Shown: positions 26,793-36,202, counted from the first letter of the stretch. The stretch: DNA of 64,000 nucleotides from Streptomyces parvus (GCF_014648875.1 NZ_BMRY01000006.1:62001-126000), one strand, 5' to 3'. Program-made: numbers and translations. Notes: generated by a model from the letters alone, not told the origin.

Positions 26793-27725
26793 CTACGGGC
26801 CCAGCAGCTCGCCGTGGGCGATCCGGACGCCGCGCGCCCAGTCGGCGGCCCGCATCGGCTTCTTGCCCTGCGGCTGGACCCAGAGCAGCTCGACGGCGTG
26901 GGATCCGGTGCCGGCGTACACGTTGTTCTTGGCGGCCGACAGCTCCCCGGGGGCCAGGTCCGTGCGGTCCAGGACGGGGGTCGCCTGGATCAGCTTGAGC
27001 CGCTCGCCGCGGAACACTGTCCAGGCGCCGGGGGCCGGGGTGCAGCCGCGGATCACCCGGTCGACGCGCAGGGCGGGCGCGGACCACTGGACCTGGGCGT
27101 CCTCGACGGTGATCTTCGGGGCCAGGGTGACGCCCTCGTGCGGCTGGGGCACGGCGTGCAGGGTGTCGTCCTCGATGCCGTCCATGGTGGCGGCGAGCAG
27201 CCCGGCGCCGGCGAAGGCGAGCCGGGTGAGCAGGTCGCCGCTGGTGTCGGTGGGGCGGATCTCCTCCGTGAGGACGCCGTAGACCGGGCCGGAGTCGAGC
27301 CCCTCCTCGATCAGGAAGGTCGACGCGCCGGTCACCTCGTCCCCGGCCATCAGGGAATGCTGCACGGGGGCCGCGCCGCGCCAGGCGGGCAGCAGCGAGA
27401 AGTGCAGGTTGACCCAGCCCCGGGCGGGCACGTCGAGGGCGACCTTGGGCAGCAGGGCCCCGTAGGCGACGACCGGGCAGCAGTCCGGGGCGATCTCGCG
27501 CAGCCGGGCGAGGAACTCCTCGTCCCGGGGCTTGACGGGCTTGAGCACCTCGATCCCGGCCTCCTCCGCCCGCTCGGCCACCGGGCTCGCGACGAGCCGG
27601 CGGCCCCGCCCGGCGGGGGCGTCGGGACGGGTAACGACGGCGGCCACCTCATGGCGGTCGGAGGCGATCAGGGCGTCCAGGGCGGGGACGGCGACTTCGG
27701 GGGTGCCGGCGAAGACGAGCTTCAT
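26793..27725 (-). CDS. fmt: Methionyl-tRNA formyltransferase
   Basis: Fmt formylates initiator Met-tRNA using 10-formyl-tetrahydrofolate. The 310 residues include MKLVFAGTPEVAVPAL, NLHFSLLPAWRGAAPVQ (with catalytic N and H) and GASTFLIEEGLDSGPVY in the hydrolase domain (about 1-190). An OB-like C-terminal domain follows (about 200-310). The start at 27725 is the only one that keeps MKLVFAGTP. It is upstream of rsmB, probably in one transcript. No peptide deformylase is seen next to it. Confidence 0.96.
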   Translation of the reverse strand: MKLVFAGTPEVAVPALDALIASDRHEVAAVVTRPDAPAGRGRRLVASPVAERAEEAGIEVLKPVKPRDEEFLARLREIAPDCCPVVAYGALLPKVALDVPARGWVNLHFSLLPAWRGAAPVQHSLMAGDEVTGASTFLIEEGLDSGPVYGVLTEEIRPTDTSGDLLTRLAFAGAGLLAATMDGIEDDTLHAVPQPHEGVTLAPKITVEDAQVQWSAPALRVDRVIRGCTPAPGAWTVFRGERLKLIQATPVLDRTDLAPGELSAAKNNVYAGTGSHAVELLWVQPQGKKPMRAADWARGVRIAHGELLGP

Positions 27726-28061
27726 GGGTGGCTGACTGCCTCTCGGGCCAAGACGTACGGTGACGAGCAGCACACCAGTCTAGGGTCTCGGGTCGAACCG
27801 GGCCCGGCCGCACCCGTGCGCGAGGGCGGCGCCCCTCTGTGCGCAGGGGCGGCGACCCCCTCTGTACAGGGGCGGCAACTCCCTTGCGCGGGGCGGCGAC
27901 CAGGGGGCGTACGCGCGCCGCGCACGCCCCGTGCATATGCACATACGCCCCGATAGCGTGACCACATACCCGGCTCGGGCGTTGGTCAAAGGAGATTGAC
28001 CGAAGCGGGCCGCCCCGATCGCGGCCCGATCCCTTTCAACGCCGGTTCGAGAGGCTTCTTC
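27726..28061. other. 336-base gene-free region with short repeats
   Basis: The divergent gap between fmt and the next gene holds three imperfect copies of GGGGCGGCRAC at 27845-27905, preceded by GGCGGCGCCCC, each with a small CCCC...GGGG stem. A perfect palindrome, GTGCATATGCAC, lies at 27931-27942. No open frame with normal codon use and no RNA gene was recognised. Confidence 0.6.
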
Positions 28062-28628
28062 ATGGCCGACCACGCAACGCACGACGCCCAAGCGCGGGCC
28101 AGTCTGCATCTTCTGGTGCGGGACATCGAGCGGGTCAGGCGGCAGGTGGACGCGCTGCGCACCCTCACCGCCCAGCTGGGCAACGTCTACCGTCCGCGCC
28201 GCTCCGGCCCTTCCGCGGGCTTCGTCGTCTACGGCAGGGCCCCGGCCCCCACCGTCCGCCTCGCGCAGGAACTGCGGGACAGCGTCGAGACCCTGGTGAC
28301 GGCCGCGGTGGACTTCGACCGCTCGCTGGGCTTCTCCTGGGACGCGGTGGGCTCCGCCCTCGGCGTCACCAAGCAGGCCGTCCACCGCCGTTACGGAACC
28401 CGCCGCGCCACCCCGCAGCCCGCCGCCGAGACGGGCGGCGAGAACACGGCCGTGCCGCGCCCGGTCTCCGTCGGCACCGGCCTCACCGGATCCTCCGCCA
28501 AGGGGTCCGGCTCCCCGGTGCCCACGGTCCCGGCGGCCCGCTCGATGCCGCCGCAGCCGTCGGCGGCCCCGCAGCCGGCCCGCGAGGAGCTGCGCCCCGG
28601 TGCGTTCCCGGGCCCGCGCAACGGCTGA
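28062..28628 (+). CDS. Conserved actinobacterial hypothetical with helix-turn-helix-like segment
   Basis: The 188-residue protein begins MADHATHDAQARASLHLLVRD. Helical segments (about 10-35) are followed by WDAVGSALGVTKQAVHRRYG (about 106-125), which looks like a helix-turn-helix. The C-terminal 60 residues are Pro/Ala/Ser/Gly-rich and probably disordered. It resembles small actinobacterial proteins beside priA/fmt; the role is unknown and DNA binding is only suggested. The ATG at 28062 follows GAGAGG. It is convergent with priA. Confidence 0.75.
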   Translation: MADHATHDAQARASLHLLVRDIERVRRQVDALRTLTAQLGNVYRPRRSGPSAGFVVYGRAPAPTVRLAQELRDSVETLVTAAVDFDRSLGFSWDAVGSALGVTKQAVHRRYGTRRATPQPAAETGGENTAVPRPVSVGTGLTGSSAKGSGSPVPTVPAARSMPPQPSAAPQPAREELRPGAFPGPRNG

Positions 28629-28643
28629 CCGTACACCGCCCTT

Positions 28644-28676
28644 CTGCCCCACCGTGCCGGTCGCACGGCGGGGCAG
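28644..28676 (-). terminator. Hairpin between convergent hypothetical and priA
   Basis: CTGCCCCACCGTGC pairs with GCACGGCGGGGCAG around a five-base loop. The one mismatch becomes a U-G pair on the minus strand, so it should serve best as the priA terminator. Confidence 0.7.
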
Positions 28677-28751
28677 TCCCCTGTCCGGGCCCGGGGCCCT
28701 GTCCAGCTCTCTGCCCGGGCCCGGGTCACGGAGGAAGCTGCGTCGCGGGGC

Positions 28752-30896
28752 TCAGCCGATGTCCGGCGGGTCGATCCTGATGCGTACCGGGTCGTTCGCG
28801 CCCTTGGCCGTGCGGGCCGCGAGCGCCGTCTTCAAGGCGCGGGCGAGCGCGGCCCCGCGCCCCGGGACCACCCGGACCAGGGCCCGCTCCCAGGTCTCGC
28901 CCGGTGGCGCGTCTCCCGGTCTGCGGGCCCTTCCGGGCGCGGCCGAGGGGGCCGGCACCGGTCCCAGGATCTCGGCCTCCGGCGGCAGCCCGGCAGTCTG
29001 CAGGAACGCGGCCAGAGCCTCGGGCGGGCCGGTCACCGAGGCCATCCGGGAGACCGGCGGGAAGCCCAGCTCGGCGCGGTCCGCCAGCTCCCGCCGGGCG
29101 AACCCCGCCGGATCCCAGCGGACCAGCGCCTGCACCGCACGCTCCGTCGGCTCGGCCACGACCACCACCGTGCCGCCCTCCTCCTGCCCCCGCACCAGCG
29201 CCGACGCCGCCAGCCACCGGCGCAGCGCCTCCTCCCCCGCGCGCAGATCGGGCCGGCCGAGCATGGCCCAGCCGTCCAGGAGCAGGGCCGCCGCGTACCC
29301 GCCCTCGGCGACGGGCTCCGCGCCGGGCGTGGAGACCACCAGGGCCGGGGCGTCGGGCACCGCGTCGAGGATGTGGTCGCGCCCCGAGGTGCGGACGGGC
29401 ACGGCGGGGAAGGCCCGGCCCAGCTCCTCCGCGGTGCGGCGGGCGCCGACGATCCGGGCGCGCAGCCGGGTGGAGCCGCACTCCGCGCAGCTCCAGGCCC
29501 GCTCGGCCTGCCCGCACCAGGCGCAGTTCAGATCCTGCTGGTCCGGCGCTTCCAGGGGGCCCGCGCAGTGCCGGCAGCGGGCGGGGGTGCGGCAGCGTTC
29601 GCAGGCGAGGCGGGGGGCGTATCCCCGCCGGGGCACCTGGATCAGCACCGGTCCGGTGCGCAGGCCGTCGCGCACGGCCCCCCAGGCGAGGCTGGGCAGC
29701 CGGGCGGAGCGGGCGGCCCCGTCCCGGGCCAGCTCGCCGTCCCCGACCGTACGGATGAGGGGCGCGGTCCGGCGCAGCCGTTCGCGGTCCGCCAGGAGGG
29801 GCAGCGCCCAGCCGCTCTCCACGAGCTGGGCGGCCTCGACCGTGCAGCTGGTCCCGCCGAGCAGGAAGCCGCAGCGGCCCTGGGCCGCCCGCAGCTCCAG
29901 GACCTCGCGGACATGGGGGAAGGGGGCGTTGTCGTCGCTGTGGCTGGAGTCGCCGTCGTCCCAGACGACGACGAGCCCGAGGTCGCGGACAGGGGCGAAC
30001 ATGGCGGCCCGGGTGCCCACGACCGCCCGCACCGAGCCCCGGCGTACCGCGAGCCACTGGCGGTAGCGCTTCTCGGGGCCGGATTCGGCGGTCAGCAGGG
30101 CGTGCCGACCCGCGCCGAGCGCCTCGGTCAGAGCCGCGTCGACCCGTGCGGCGGCCCGCCCGTCCGGGACGACGACGAGGGCGCCGCGCCCGGAGGAGAG
30201 CGTCGCCGCGACGGCTCCGGCGATCTCCGCGGGCCAGTGCGGTCCGGGCAGGGCGGTCCACACGGCGCGCGGGGCGCCGCCTTCTGCCAGGGCTCGCAGG
30301 AAGGCCGGGCCCTGACCGTACCGCTCCCAGGTGCCCGGATCCGGGGGCGGGGGCGGGGGCAGCGGCTCCGGGGAGGGCTTGGCCTCGGCGCGGCCGTTGC
30401 GCGGCGGGACGGCGAGCTGGAGGACGTCGGCGAGGCTGCCCGCATACCGGTCGGCGACGGCGCGGCAGAGGGCGAGCAGCTCGGGGCCGAGGACCGGCTC
30501 CGGGGAGACCACGGAGGCGAGGGCGGCCAGCGCGCCCTGGTAGTCGGAGTCGGCGCGGCGCTCGACGATGAAGCCGTCGATCAGACCGCCGCCCTCGCGC
30601 CGCCCTCCCTGGACGTTGCGCCCGCCGGCCCCGAACCGGACCCGCACCCGGACGCCCGGCTGTGCGTCGGCGTCCAGCTCCTGAGGCACCGCGTAGTCGA
30701 AATACTGGTCGAGGTGGAGGACGCCCTTGTTGACCAGGACGCGGGCGACGGGCAGATCGTCGGCGAGGGGCGCGCCGCGCCAGGTCCGCGGCTTGGCGCG
30801 CGGCACCTTCGCCCGGCGCACGGTCTCCCGGATCAGCGCAAGCTGCTCCGGCGGCCCGGCACCCGGTTCGGCGGACTGCTCGTTCTCGCTGCTCAC
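28752..30896 (-). CDS. priA: Primosomal protein N' PriA (helicase motifs degenerate)
   Basis: The 714-residue protein matches PriA in its N-terminal DNA-binding domain (about 40-150; ARVLVNKGVLHLDQYFDYAVP) and its zinc-binding region (about 440-490; ACERCRTPARCRHC, CAWCGQ, CAECGS). However, the Walker A loop is missing: the expected GKT region reads WTALPGPHWPAE. The DEEH Walker B box reads WDDGDSS. It can therefore hardly act as an ATP-driven helicase, a state described for actinobacterial PriA proteins. It may still load the restart primosome. The GTG at 30896 gives the best start. Confidence 0.93.
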   Translation of the reverse strand: MSSENEQSAEPGAGPPEQLALIRETVRRAKVPRAKPRTWRGAPLADDLPVARVLVNKGVLHLDQYFDYAVPQELDADAQPGVRVRVRFGAGGRNVQGGRREGGGLIDGFIVERRADSDYQGALAALASVVSPEPVLGPELLALCRAVADRYAGSLADVLQLAVPPRNGRAEAKPSPEPLPPPPPPDPGTWERYGQGPAFLRALAEGGAPRAVWTALPGPHWPAEIAGAVAATLSSGRGALVVVPDGRAAARVDAALTEALGAGRHALLTAESGPEKRYRQWLAVRRGSVRAVVGTRAAMFAPVRDLGLVVVWDDGDSSHSDDNAPFPHVREVLELRAAQGRCGFLLGGTSCTVEAAQLVESGWALPLLADRERLRRTAPLIRTVGDGELARDGAARSARLPSLAWGAVRDGLRTGPVLIQVPRRGYAPRLACERCRTPARCRHCAGPLEAPDQQDLNCAWCGQAERAWSCAECGSTRLRARIVGARRTAEELGRAFPAVPVRTSGRDHILDAVPDAPALVVSTPGAEPVAEGGYAAALLLDGWAMLGRPDLRAGEEALRRWLAASALVRGQEEGGTVVVVAEPTERAVQALVRWDPAGFARRELADRAELGFPPVSRMASVTGPPEALAAFLQTAGLPPEAEILGPVPAPSAAPGRARRPGDAPPGETWERALVRVVPGRGAALARALKTALAARTAKGANDPVRIRIDPPDIG

Positions 30897-30960
30897 AGCT
30901 GCATTCCTACCAGAGGGCACTGACAGTCCGGAGAGCACGGAAGTCGTGGGGGCACGGCAG

Positions 30961-30996
30961 CGGGGCCCGGCCACCGTGTTCGGTGTCCGGGCCCCG
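30961..30996 (-). terminator. Hairpin between metK and priA
   Basis: CGGGGCCCGG pairs with CCGGGCCCCG around a 16-base loop, 33 bases after the metK stop codon. It is a likely terminator or processing site. Confidence 0.7.
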
Positions 30997-31028
30997 CCGT
31001 CACTCAGTGCCGATGCCGGATCAGGTCC

Positions 31029-32237
31029 TTACAGACCCGCGGCCGCGCGCAGCGCGTCCACGCGGTCCGTGCGCTCCCAGGTGAAGTCCGGCAGCTCCCG
31101 GCCGAAGTGGCCGTACGCGGCGGTCTGGGCGTAGATCGGGCGGAGCAGGTCGAGGTCCCGGATGATCGCGGCCGGGCGGAGGTCGAAGACCTCGGCGATC
31201 GCGTTCTCGATCTTCTCCGTGTCGATGGCGGCGGTGCCGAAGGTCTCGACGAAGAGACCGACGGGCTCGGCCTTGCCGATCGCGTACGCGACCTGGACCT
31301 CGCAGCGGGCGGCGAGACCGGCGGCCACGACGTTCTTGGCGACCCAGCGCATCGCGTACGCCGCGGAGCGGTCGACCTTGGACGGGTCCTTGCCCGAGAA
31401 GGCGCCGCCACCGTGGCGGGCCATGCCGCCGTAGGTGTCGATGATGATCTTGCGGCCGGTGAGGCCCGCGTCGCCCATCGGGCCGCCGATCTCGAAGCGG
31501 CCGGTCGGGTTCACCAGGAGGCGGTAGCCCTCGGTGTCGAGCTTGATGCCGTCCTCGACGAGCTGCGCGAGCACGTGCTCGACGACGAACTCGCGGATGT
31601 CGGGCGCGAGCAGCGAGTCCAGGTCGATGTCCGAGGCGTGCTGCGAGGAGACGACGACCGTGTCGAGACGGACCGCCTTGTCACCGTCGTACTCGATGGT
31701 GACCTGGGTCTTGCCGTCGGGGCGCAGGTAGGGGATGGTCCCGTTCTTGCGCACCTCGGAGAGCCGCCGGGAGAGGCGGTGCGCGATGTGGATCGGGAGC
31801 GGCATGAGCTCCGGGGTCTCGTCGCAGGCGTACCCGAACATCAGGCCCTGGTCGCCCGCGCCCTGCTTGTCGAGCTCGTCCTCGTCACCCTCGACCCGCT
31901 TCTCGTACGCGGTGTCGACGCCCTGGGCGATGTCCGGCGACTGGGCGCCGATCGACACCGAGACGCCACAGGAAGCGCCGTCGAAGCCCTTTTTGGAGGA
32001 GTCGTAACCGATCTCCAGAACCTTGTTGCGCACGAGGTTGGGGATGTCGGCGTAGGCCTTGGTGGTGACCTCGCCCGCGACATGCACCAGACCGGTGGTG
32101 ATCAAGGTCTCGACGGCGACACGCGAGGAGGGGTCCTCACGCAGGAGCGCGTCGAGAATCGTGTCGCTGATCTGGTCAGCGATCTTGTCGGGGTGACCCT
32201 CGGTGACGGATTCCGAGGTGAAAAGGCGGCGGGACAC
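31029..32237 (-). CDS. metK: S-adenosylmethionine synthetase
   Basis: MetK makes S-adenosylmethionine from methionine and ATP. The 402 residues carry ESVTEGHPDKIADQISD at the start, GDQGLMFGYACDET (about 128-141) and GGGAFSGKDPSKVDRSAAY (about 276-294), all invariant family blocks. It is monocistronic-looking, with a 232-base upstream gap and a hairpin downstream. In Streptomyces SAM supply influences antibiotic production, so its promoter may be regulated, but no SAM riboswitch was recognised in the gap. Confidence 0.97.
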   Translation of the reverse strand: MSRRLFTSESVTEGHPDKIADQISDTILDALLREDPSSRVAVETLITTGLVHVAGEVTTKAYADIPNLVRNKVLEIGYDSSKKGFDGASCGVSVSIGAQSPDIAQGVDTAYEKRVEGDEDELDKQGAGDQGLMFGYACDETPELMPLPIHIAHRLSRRLSEVRKNGTIPYLRPDGKTQVTIEYDGDKAVRLDTVVVSSQHASDIDLDSLLAPDIREFVVEHVLAQLVEDGIKLDTEGYRLLVNPTGRFEIGGPMGDAGLTGRKIIIDTYGGMARHGGGAFSGKDPSKVDRSAAYAMRWVAKNVVAAGLAARCEVQVAYAIGKAEPVGLFVETFGTAAIDTEKIENAIAEVFDLRPAAIIRDLDLLRPIYAQTAAYGHFGRELPDFTWERTDRVDALRAAAGL

Positions 32238-32415
32238 ATCGCTCCCTGGGGTTGCAGCGGCTGCTGGCTGATCATGGGTGGCACGTCCGAGAGCTGCGCT
32301 CGGCGCGTACCGTCGGCCAGTTTATCGGTCACTTCCGGCGACCGGGCCAGGTGTCTCGCCCTTTGGGAGGTTCGTGACGTGCGCCACACAGATCACCAGT
32401 AGGACAATTCACCCT

Positions 32416-32444
32416 CCTCAGCCGCCGTTTTCGGCGTTATGAGG
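32416..32444 (-). terminator. Hairpin after coaBC
   Basis: CCTCA and TGAGG enclose CGCCG-TTTT-CGGCG, starting 25 bases past the coaBC stop on the minus strand. No T run follows. Confidence 0.55.
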
Positions 32445-32469
32445 CGATTTCACTCGCCCGAAGGACTGA

Positions 32470-33681
32470 TCAGGAATTCGGCTGGAACCTGGCGGAAACC
32501 AGATCCCAGATCGTGTCGGCGAGGGCTTCCTTGGGGCCGTACGGCACCGGCGTCTCCTGGCCGTCGGCGGCGAGGACGACCGCTTCGTTCTCCTCCGAGC
32601 CGAAGGTCTTGCGCTCCCCCACCTCGTTGACCACGAGGAGGTCGCAGCCCTTGCGGCGGAGCTTGGCACGTCCGTTGGCCAGCACGTCGTCGGTCTCGGC
32701 GGCGAATCCGACGACGATCTGGCCGGCCCGGGCCCGCTCCCCGGCGACCTCGGCGAGGATGTCGGGGTTGCGGACCAGGGTGAGCGCGGGCGCCTCCTCG
32801 CCGTCCTTCTTCTTGATCTTGCCGGTGGCGTACTCGGACGGGCGGAAGTCGGCCACCGCGGCCGCCATCACCACGACGTCCGCGTCGGCGGCGGCCTTCA
32901 CCACGGCCTCGCGGAGCTGGACGGCCGTGCCGACCCGCAGGACGTCGGCCCCGGCCGGGTCGGGCAGCCCGGTGTTGGCCTCGATCAGGGTGACCCGGGC
33001 CCCCCGGGCCACGGCGGTGCGCGCCAGCGCGTAGCCCTGCTTGCCGGAGGAGCGGTTGCCCAGGAAGCGCACCGGGTCGAGCGGCTCGCGGGTGCCGCCG
33101 GCGCTGATCACCACATGGCGGCCCGCGAGGTCGGGCTCGGGAACCCCGCGCGCCAGCACCCGGCGGCAGACCTCGAAGATCTCGCCGGGGTCGGGCAGCC
33201 GGCCCTTGCCGGTGTCGACGCCGGTGAGCCGCCCGACGGCGGGCTCGATGACGACGGCGCCCCGGCGGCGCAGGGTGGCGACGTTCTCCTGGGTGGCCGG
33301 GTGCTCCCACATCTCGGTGTGCATGGCGGGGGCGAAGACCACCGGACAGCGGGCGGTCAGGAGCGTGTTGGTGAGCAGGTCGTCTGCGAGCCCGTGGGCG
33401 GCCTTCGCCAGCATGTCCGCCGTGGCCGGGGCGACCACCACGAGGTCGGCACCCTGCCCGATCCGCACGTGCGGGACCTCGTGGACATCCTGCCAGACCT
33501 CGTCGGACACGGGGTGGCCGGAGAGCGCCGACCAGGTGGCCGCGCCCACGAAGTGCAGCGAAGCGGCGGTCGGGACGACCCGTACGTCGTGGCCGGACTC
33601 GGTCAGCCGGCGCAGCAACTCGCACGCCTTGTAGGCGGCGATGCCCCCGCTGACCCCCAGGACCACCTTCGGCTTGTCCAC
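32470..33681 (-). CDS. coaBC: Bifunctional phosphopantothenoylcysteine decarboxylase/synthetase CoaBC (Dfp)
   Basis: CoaBC joins cysteine to phosphopantothenate and decarboxylates the product in coenzyme A synthesis. The N-terminal flavin domain (about 1-180) shows VVLGVSGGIAAYK, the catalytic histidine in EVPHVRIGQGAD and PAMHTEMWEHPA. The C-terminal CTP-dependent synthetase (about 190-400) shows VVISAGGTREPLDPVRFLGNRSSGKQG. The GTG at 33681 follows GGGGAGA and gives 403 residues. The rpoZ terminator lies just upstream. Confidence 0.96.
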   Translation of the reverse strand: MDKPKVVLGVSGGIAAYKACELLRRLTESGHDVRVVPTAASLHFVGAATWSALSGHPVSDEVWQDVHEVPHVRIGQGADLVVVAPATADMLAKAAHGLADDLLTNTLLTARCPVVFAPAMHTEMWEHPATQENVATLRRRGAVVIEPAVGRLTGVDTGKGRLPDPGEIFEVCRRVLARGVPEPDLAGRHVVISAGGTREPLDPVRFLGNRSSGKQGYALARTAVARGARVTLIEANTGLPDPAGADVLRVGTAVQLREAVVKAAADADVVVMAAAVADFRPSEYATGKIKKKDGEEAPALTLVRNPDILAEVAGERARAGQIVVGFAAETDDVLANGRAKLRRKGCDLLVVNEVGERKTFGSEENEAVVLAADGQETPVPYGPKEALADTIWDLVSARFQPNS

Positions 33682-33774
33682 TGCGTCTCCCCGCACTCGG
33701 CACCGTAACGGCAACATGTGCGTCCCATGCTGCCTCACCACGCGCGGCGCGTTCACCCGGCCCCGGACACACCT

Positions 33775-33803
33775 CAGGCCCGGCGGACGGGCCGCCGGGC
33801 CTG
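33775..33803 (-). terminator. Terminator after rpoZ
   Basis: CAGGCCCGGCGG pairs perfectly with CCGCCGGGCCTG around a five-base loop, 28 bases beyond the rpoZ stop. Transcription of coaBC therefore probably starts in 33682-33774. Confidence 0.8.
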
Positions 33804-33830
33804 GAGTGAAGGTGCTGCGGTGCTGCTGCG

Positions 33831-34103
33831 TTACTGCGCGGGACCCTCGATGGCCTCGGAGGTCAGCAGGCCCGCGTTGATCTCGCGGAGCGCGATCGAC
33901 AGCGGCTTCTCGTGCACGTGGGTGTCGACGAGCGGACCGACGTACTCGAGGAGGCCTTCACCGAGCTGCGAGTAGTACGCGTTGATCTGACGGGCGCGCT
34001 TGGCCGCGTAGATCACCAGGCTGTACTTCGAGTCGGTGGCCTCGAGGAGCTCATCAATCGGCGGGTTGATGATGCCCTCGGGCGTGGTGATGGAAGAGGA
34101 CAC
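33831..34103 (-). CDS. rpoZ: RNA polymerase omega subunit
   Basis: Omega helps assemble and stabilise RNA polymerase. The 90-residue length equals the S. coelicolor protein. The conserved core is IINPPIDELLEATDSKY (about 11-27), AAKRARQINAYY (about 33-44) and PLSIALREI. The GTG at 34103 is used because the family starts VSSSI; the frame extends ten codons upstream without a reason. It is downstream of gmk, the classical gmk-rpoZ order. Confidence 0.96.
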   Translation of the reverse strand: MSSSITTPEGIINPPIDELLEATDSKYSLVIYAAKRARQINAYYSQLGEGLLEYVGPLVDTHVHEKPLSIALREINAGLLTSEAIEGPAQ

Positions 34104-34164
34104 TCTCTGCCTTCCGAAGGGGGTGTAGATCAAAGATCCGAGCGGTCTTGACGATGGCCGGGAT

Positions 34165-34758
34165 CTAGGCCTGAAGCATCAAGGCTAGCAGCTCGCGTGC
34201 CACATCCTCGACGGAGGTGTTGACGAGCGTCGTATCGAACTCCGCCTCGGCGGCCAGCTCGACCTTGGCGGCGTCGAGCCGGCGCTCGATGACCTCGGGG
34301 GCCTCGGTGCCCCGGCCGGTGAGCCGGCGCACCAGCTCCTCCCAGCTCGGCGGGGCCAGGAAGACCAGACGCGCGTCGTCCATCGACTGGCGGACCAGCC
34401 GGGCGCCCTGGAGGTCGATCTCCAGCAGGACCGGCTCGCCCGCCTCCAGGCGGTCCAGCACGGCCCGGCGGGGCGTGCCGTAGCGGTTGCCCGCGAACTC
34501 GGCCCACTCCAGCAGCTCGCCGTTGGCGATGAGCTTGTCGAACTCCTCGTCGTCCACGAAGAAGTAGTGGACGCCGTTGCGCTCCCCGGGGCGCGGCTTG
34601 CGCGTCGTCGCCGACACGGAGAGCCAGACCTCGGGGTGCACGGAGCGCATATGGGCGACGACCGTGCTCTTGCCGACCCCCGAGGGGCCGGAGAGCACGG
34701 TCAGCCGCGGACGTACGTCCGGGGGTACGGGGGACGTCCCCCGGGATGTTGCAGCCAT
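34165..34758 (-). CDS. gmk: Guanylate kinase
   Basis: Gmk phosphorylates GMP to GDP. The 197 residues contain the P-loop GPSGVGKSTV (about 24-33), SVSATTRKPRPGERNGVHY (about 52-70) for GMP binding and EIDLQGARLVR (about 112-122). It is followed by rpoZ and preceded by sIHF on the same strand. The N-terminal 15 residues are poorly conserved, so a shorter start is possible. Confidence 0.96.
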   Translation of the reverse strand: MAATSRGTSPVPPDVRPRLTVLSGPSGVGKSTVVAHMRSVHPEVWLSVSATTRKPRPGERNGVHYFFVDDEEFDKLIANGELLEWAEFAGNRYGTPRRAVLDRLEAGEPVLLEIDLQGARLVRQSMDDARLVFLAPPSWEELVRRLTGRGTEAPEVIERRLDAAKVELAAEAEFDTTLVNTSVEDVARELLALMLQA

Positions 34759-34796
34759 GGAGCGATTATCCAGGTTCTCAGGAGTGCCTGAGAACG

Positions 34797-35120
34797 TCAG
34801 GCGGGGCTGCCGCCGAACTCACGCTCCAGGGATGCGATCTGGTTGGAGCCAAGACCCCTGACCCGGCGGCTCTCGGAGATGCCGAGACGCTCCATGATCT
34901 GCTTGGCGCGGACCTTGCCGACGCCCGGCAGGGATTCCAGCAGTGCGGAGACCTTCATCTTCCCGATGACGTCGTTCTCCTGGCCCTGCTTGATGACCTC
35001 GTGGAGGGAGGCGCCGGAGTGCTTGAGTCGATTCTTGACCTCGGCCCGCTCCCGGCGAGCCGCGGCGGCCTTTTCGAGCGCGGCTGCGCGCTGTTCAGGG
35101 GTAAGGGGCGGAAGAGCCAC
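34797..35120 (-). CDS. Integration host factor sIHF (actinobacterial IHF)
   Basis: This 107-residue nucleoid protein binds DNA through a helix-two-turns-helix (about 60-105; SLPGVGKVRAKQIMERLGISESRRVRG) and a long N-terminal helix (about 8-40). In S. coelicolor sIHF affects chromosome packing, development and antibiotic production. The start MALPPLTPEQ, using GTG at 35120, equals that protein's known start. Its name in mycobacteria is mIHF; it is unrelated to the E. coli IHF. It precedes gmk in the same orientation. Confidence 0.96.
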   Translation of the reverse strand: MALPPLTPEQRAAALEKAAAARRERAEVKNRLKHSGASLHEVIKQGQENDVIGKMKVSALLESLPGVGKVRAKQIMERLGISESRRVRGLGSNQIASLEREFGGSPA

Positions 35121-35277
35121 GCCTACGTCACCTCGGATGTCGATCTGTCGGATACGGACCGGCGGGGAAGCTGGACGCCACCCCACCAGGTGAGCGACGA
35201 ACACACTGTGCTCGGCCGCTCTTCGACGGAGACTAGCGGCAAGGGCCGCTGTAGTCAGCGAGAACAGACGAAAAGTC

Positions 35278-35299
35278 CTGGTCAGCTGTGGCCGACCAG
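35278..35299 (-). terminator. Hairpin with T run between pyrF and sIHF
   Basis: CTGGTC-A-GC-TGTG-GC-C-GACCAG forms a hairpin that is followed on the minus strand by GACTTTT. It lies 68 bases after the pyrF stop. It separates the pyrimidine operon from the sIHF-gmk-rpoZ group. Confidence 0.6.
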
Positions 35300-35366
35300 T
35301 ATTTTCCCGACATATCGACCAGGTTTCTCGTCAGTAATTCGTCAACACGCTGTAAACGTGTCAGGG

Positions 35367-36202
35367 TCAGCTGCCGGATACGGCGGCGCGGACCTCGTCC
35401 GCGAACCGTCCGGCCGCTTCGCGCAGCCCGGACGCGTCCGGGCCGTGGCGCAGCACGCCCCGGCTCACGCTGGGCACCACGTTGCCCACCGCGTCGCCGA
35501 ACACCGCCGGAAGATCCGCCGGGGTCGCCCCCTGTGCGCCGATGCCGGGTGCGAGCAGCGGCCCGTTGATCGCCAGGTCCACCCCCGCGTCGCCGAGCGT
35601 CGCGCCGACCACAGCGCCGACCGAGCCGAGCGGGGTGGCCCCCTCGTTCTCGGCGGCCATGTGGTCGAGCATCAGCTGGGCGAGCGAGCGGCCGTCGGCG
35701 GCCGTGGCCCGCTGGACCTCGGCGCCCTCCGGGTTGGAGGTGAGGGCGAGGACGAAGACGCCCGCGCCGGAGACGGCGGCGGCGTCCAGCGCCGGGCGCA
35801 GCGAGCCGAAGCCGAGGTACGGGGAGACGGTGACCGCGTCGGAGAAGAGCGGGGAGTCCTTGTCCAGGTAGGTCGCCGCGTAGGCGCCCATGGTGGAGCC
35901 GATGTCGCCGCGCTTGGCGTCCATCAGGACCAGCGCCCCGGCGGCGCGGGCCTCCTCGACGGCCTTCTCCAGGACGGCGATGCCGCGCGAGCCGAACCGC
36001 TCGAAGAACGCGGACTGCGGCTTGAGCACGGCGACCCGGTCGGCCAGCGCCTCCACCACGGTCCGGGTGAACCGCTCCAGGCCCGCGATGTCGTCGTTCA
36101 GGCCCCAGGAGGTGAGCAGGGACGCGTGCGGGTCGATGCCGACGCAGAGCGGCCCGCGGGTGTCCATGGCGTGGCGCAGTCGGGCGCCGAAGGGTTCGAG
36201 CG

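Noticed and set aside
32238..32469. SAM riboswitch before metK
   Set aside because: None of the conserved SAM-I or SAM-IV core blocks was found in this gap; only a coaBC hairpin is evident.
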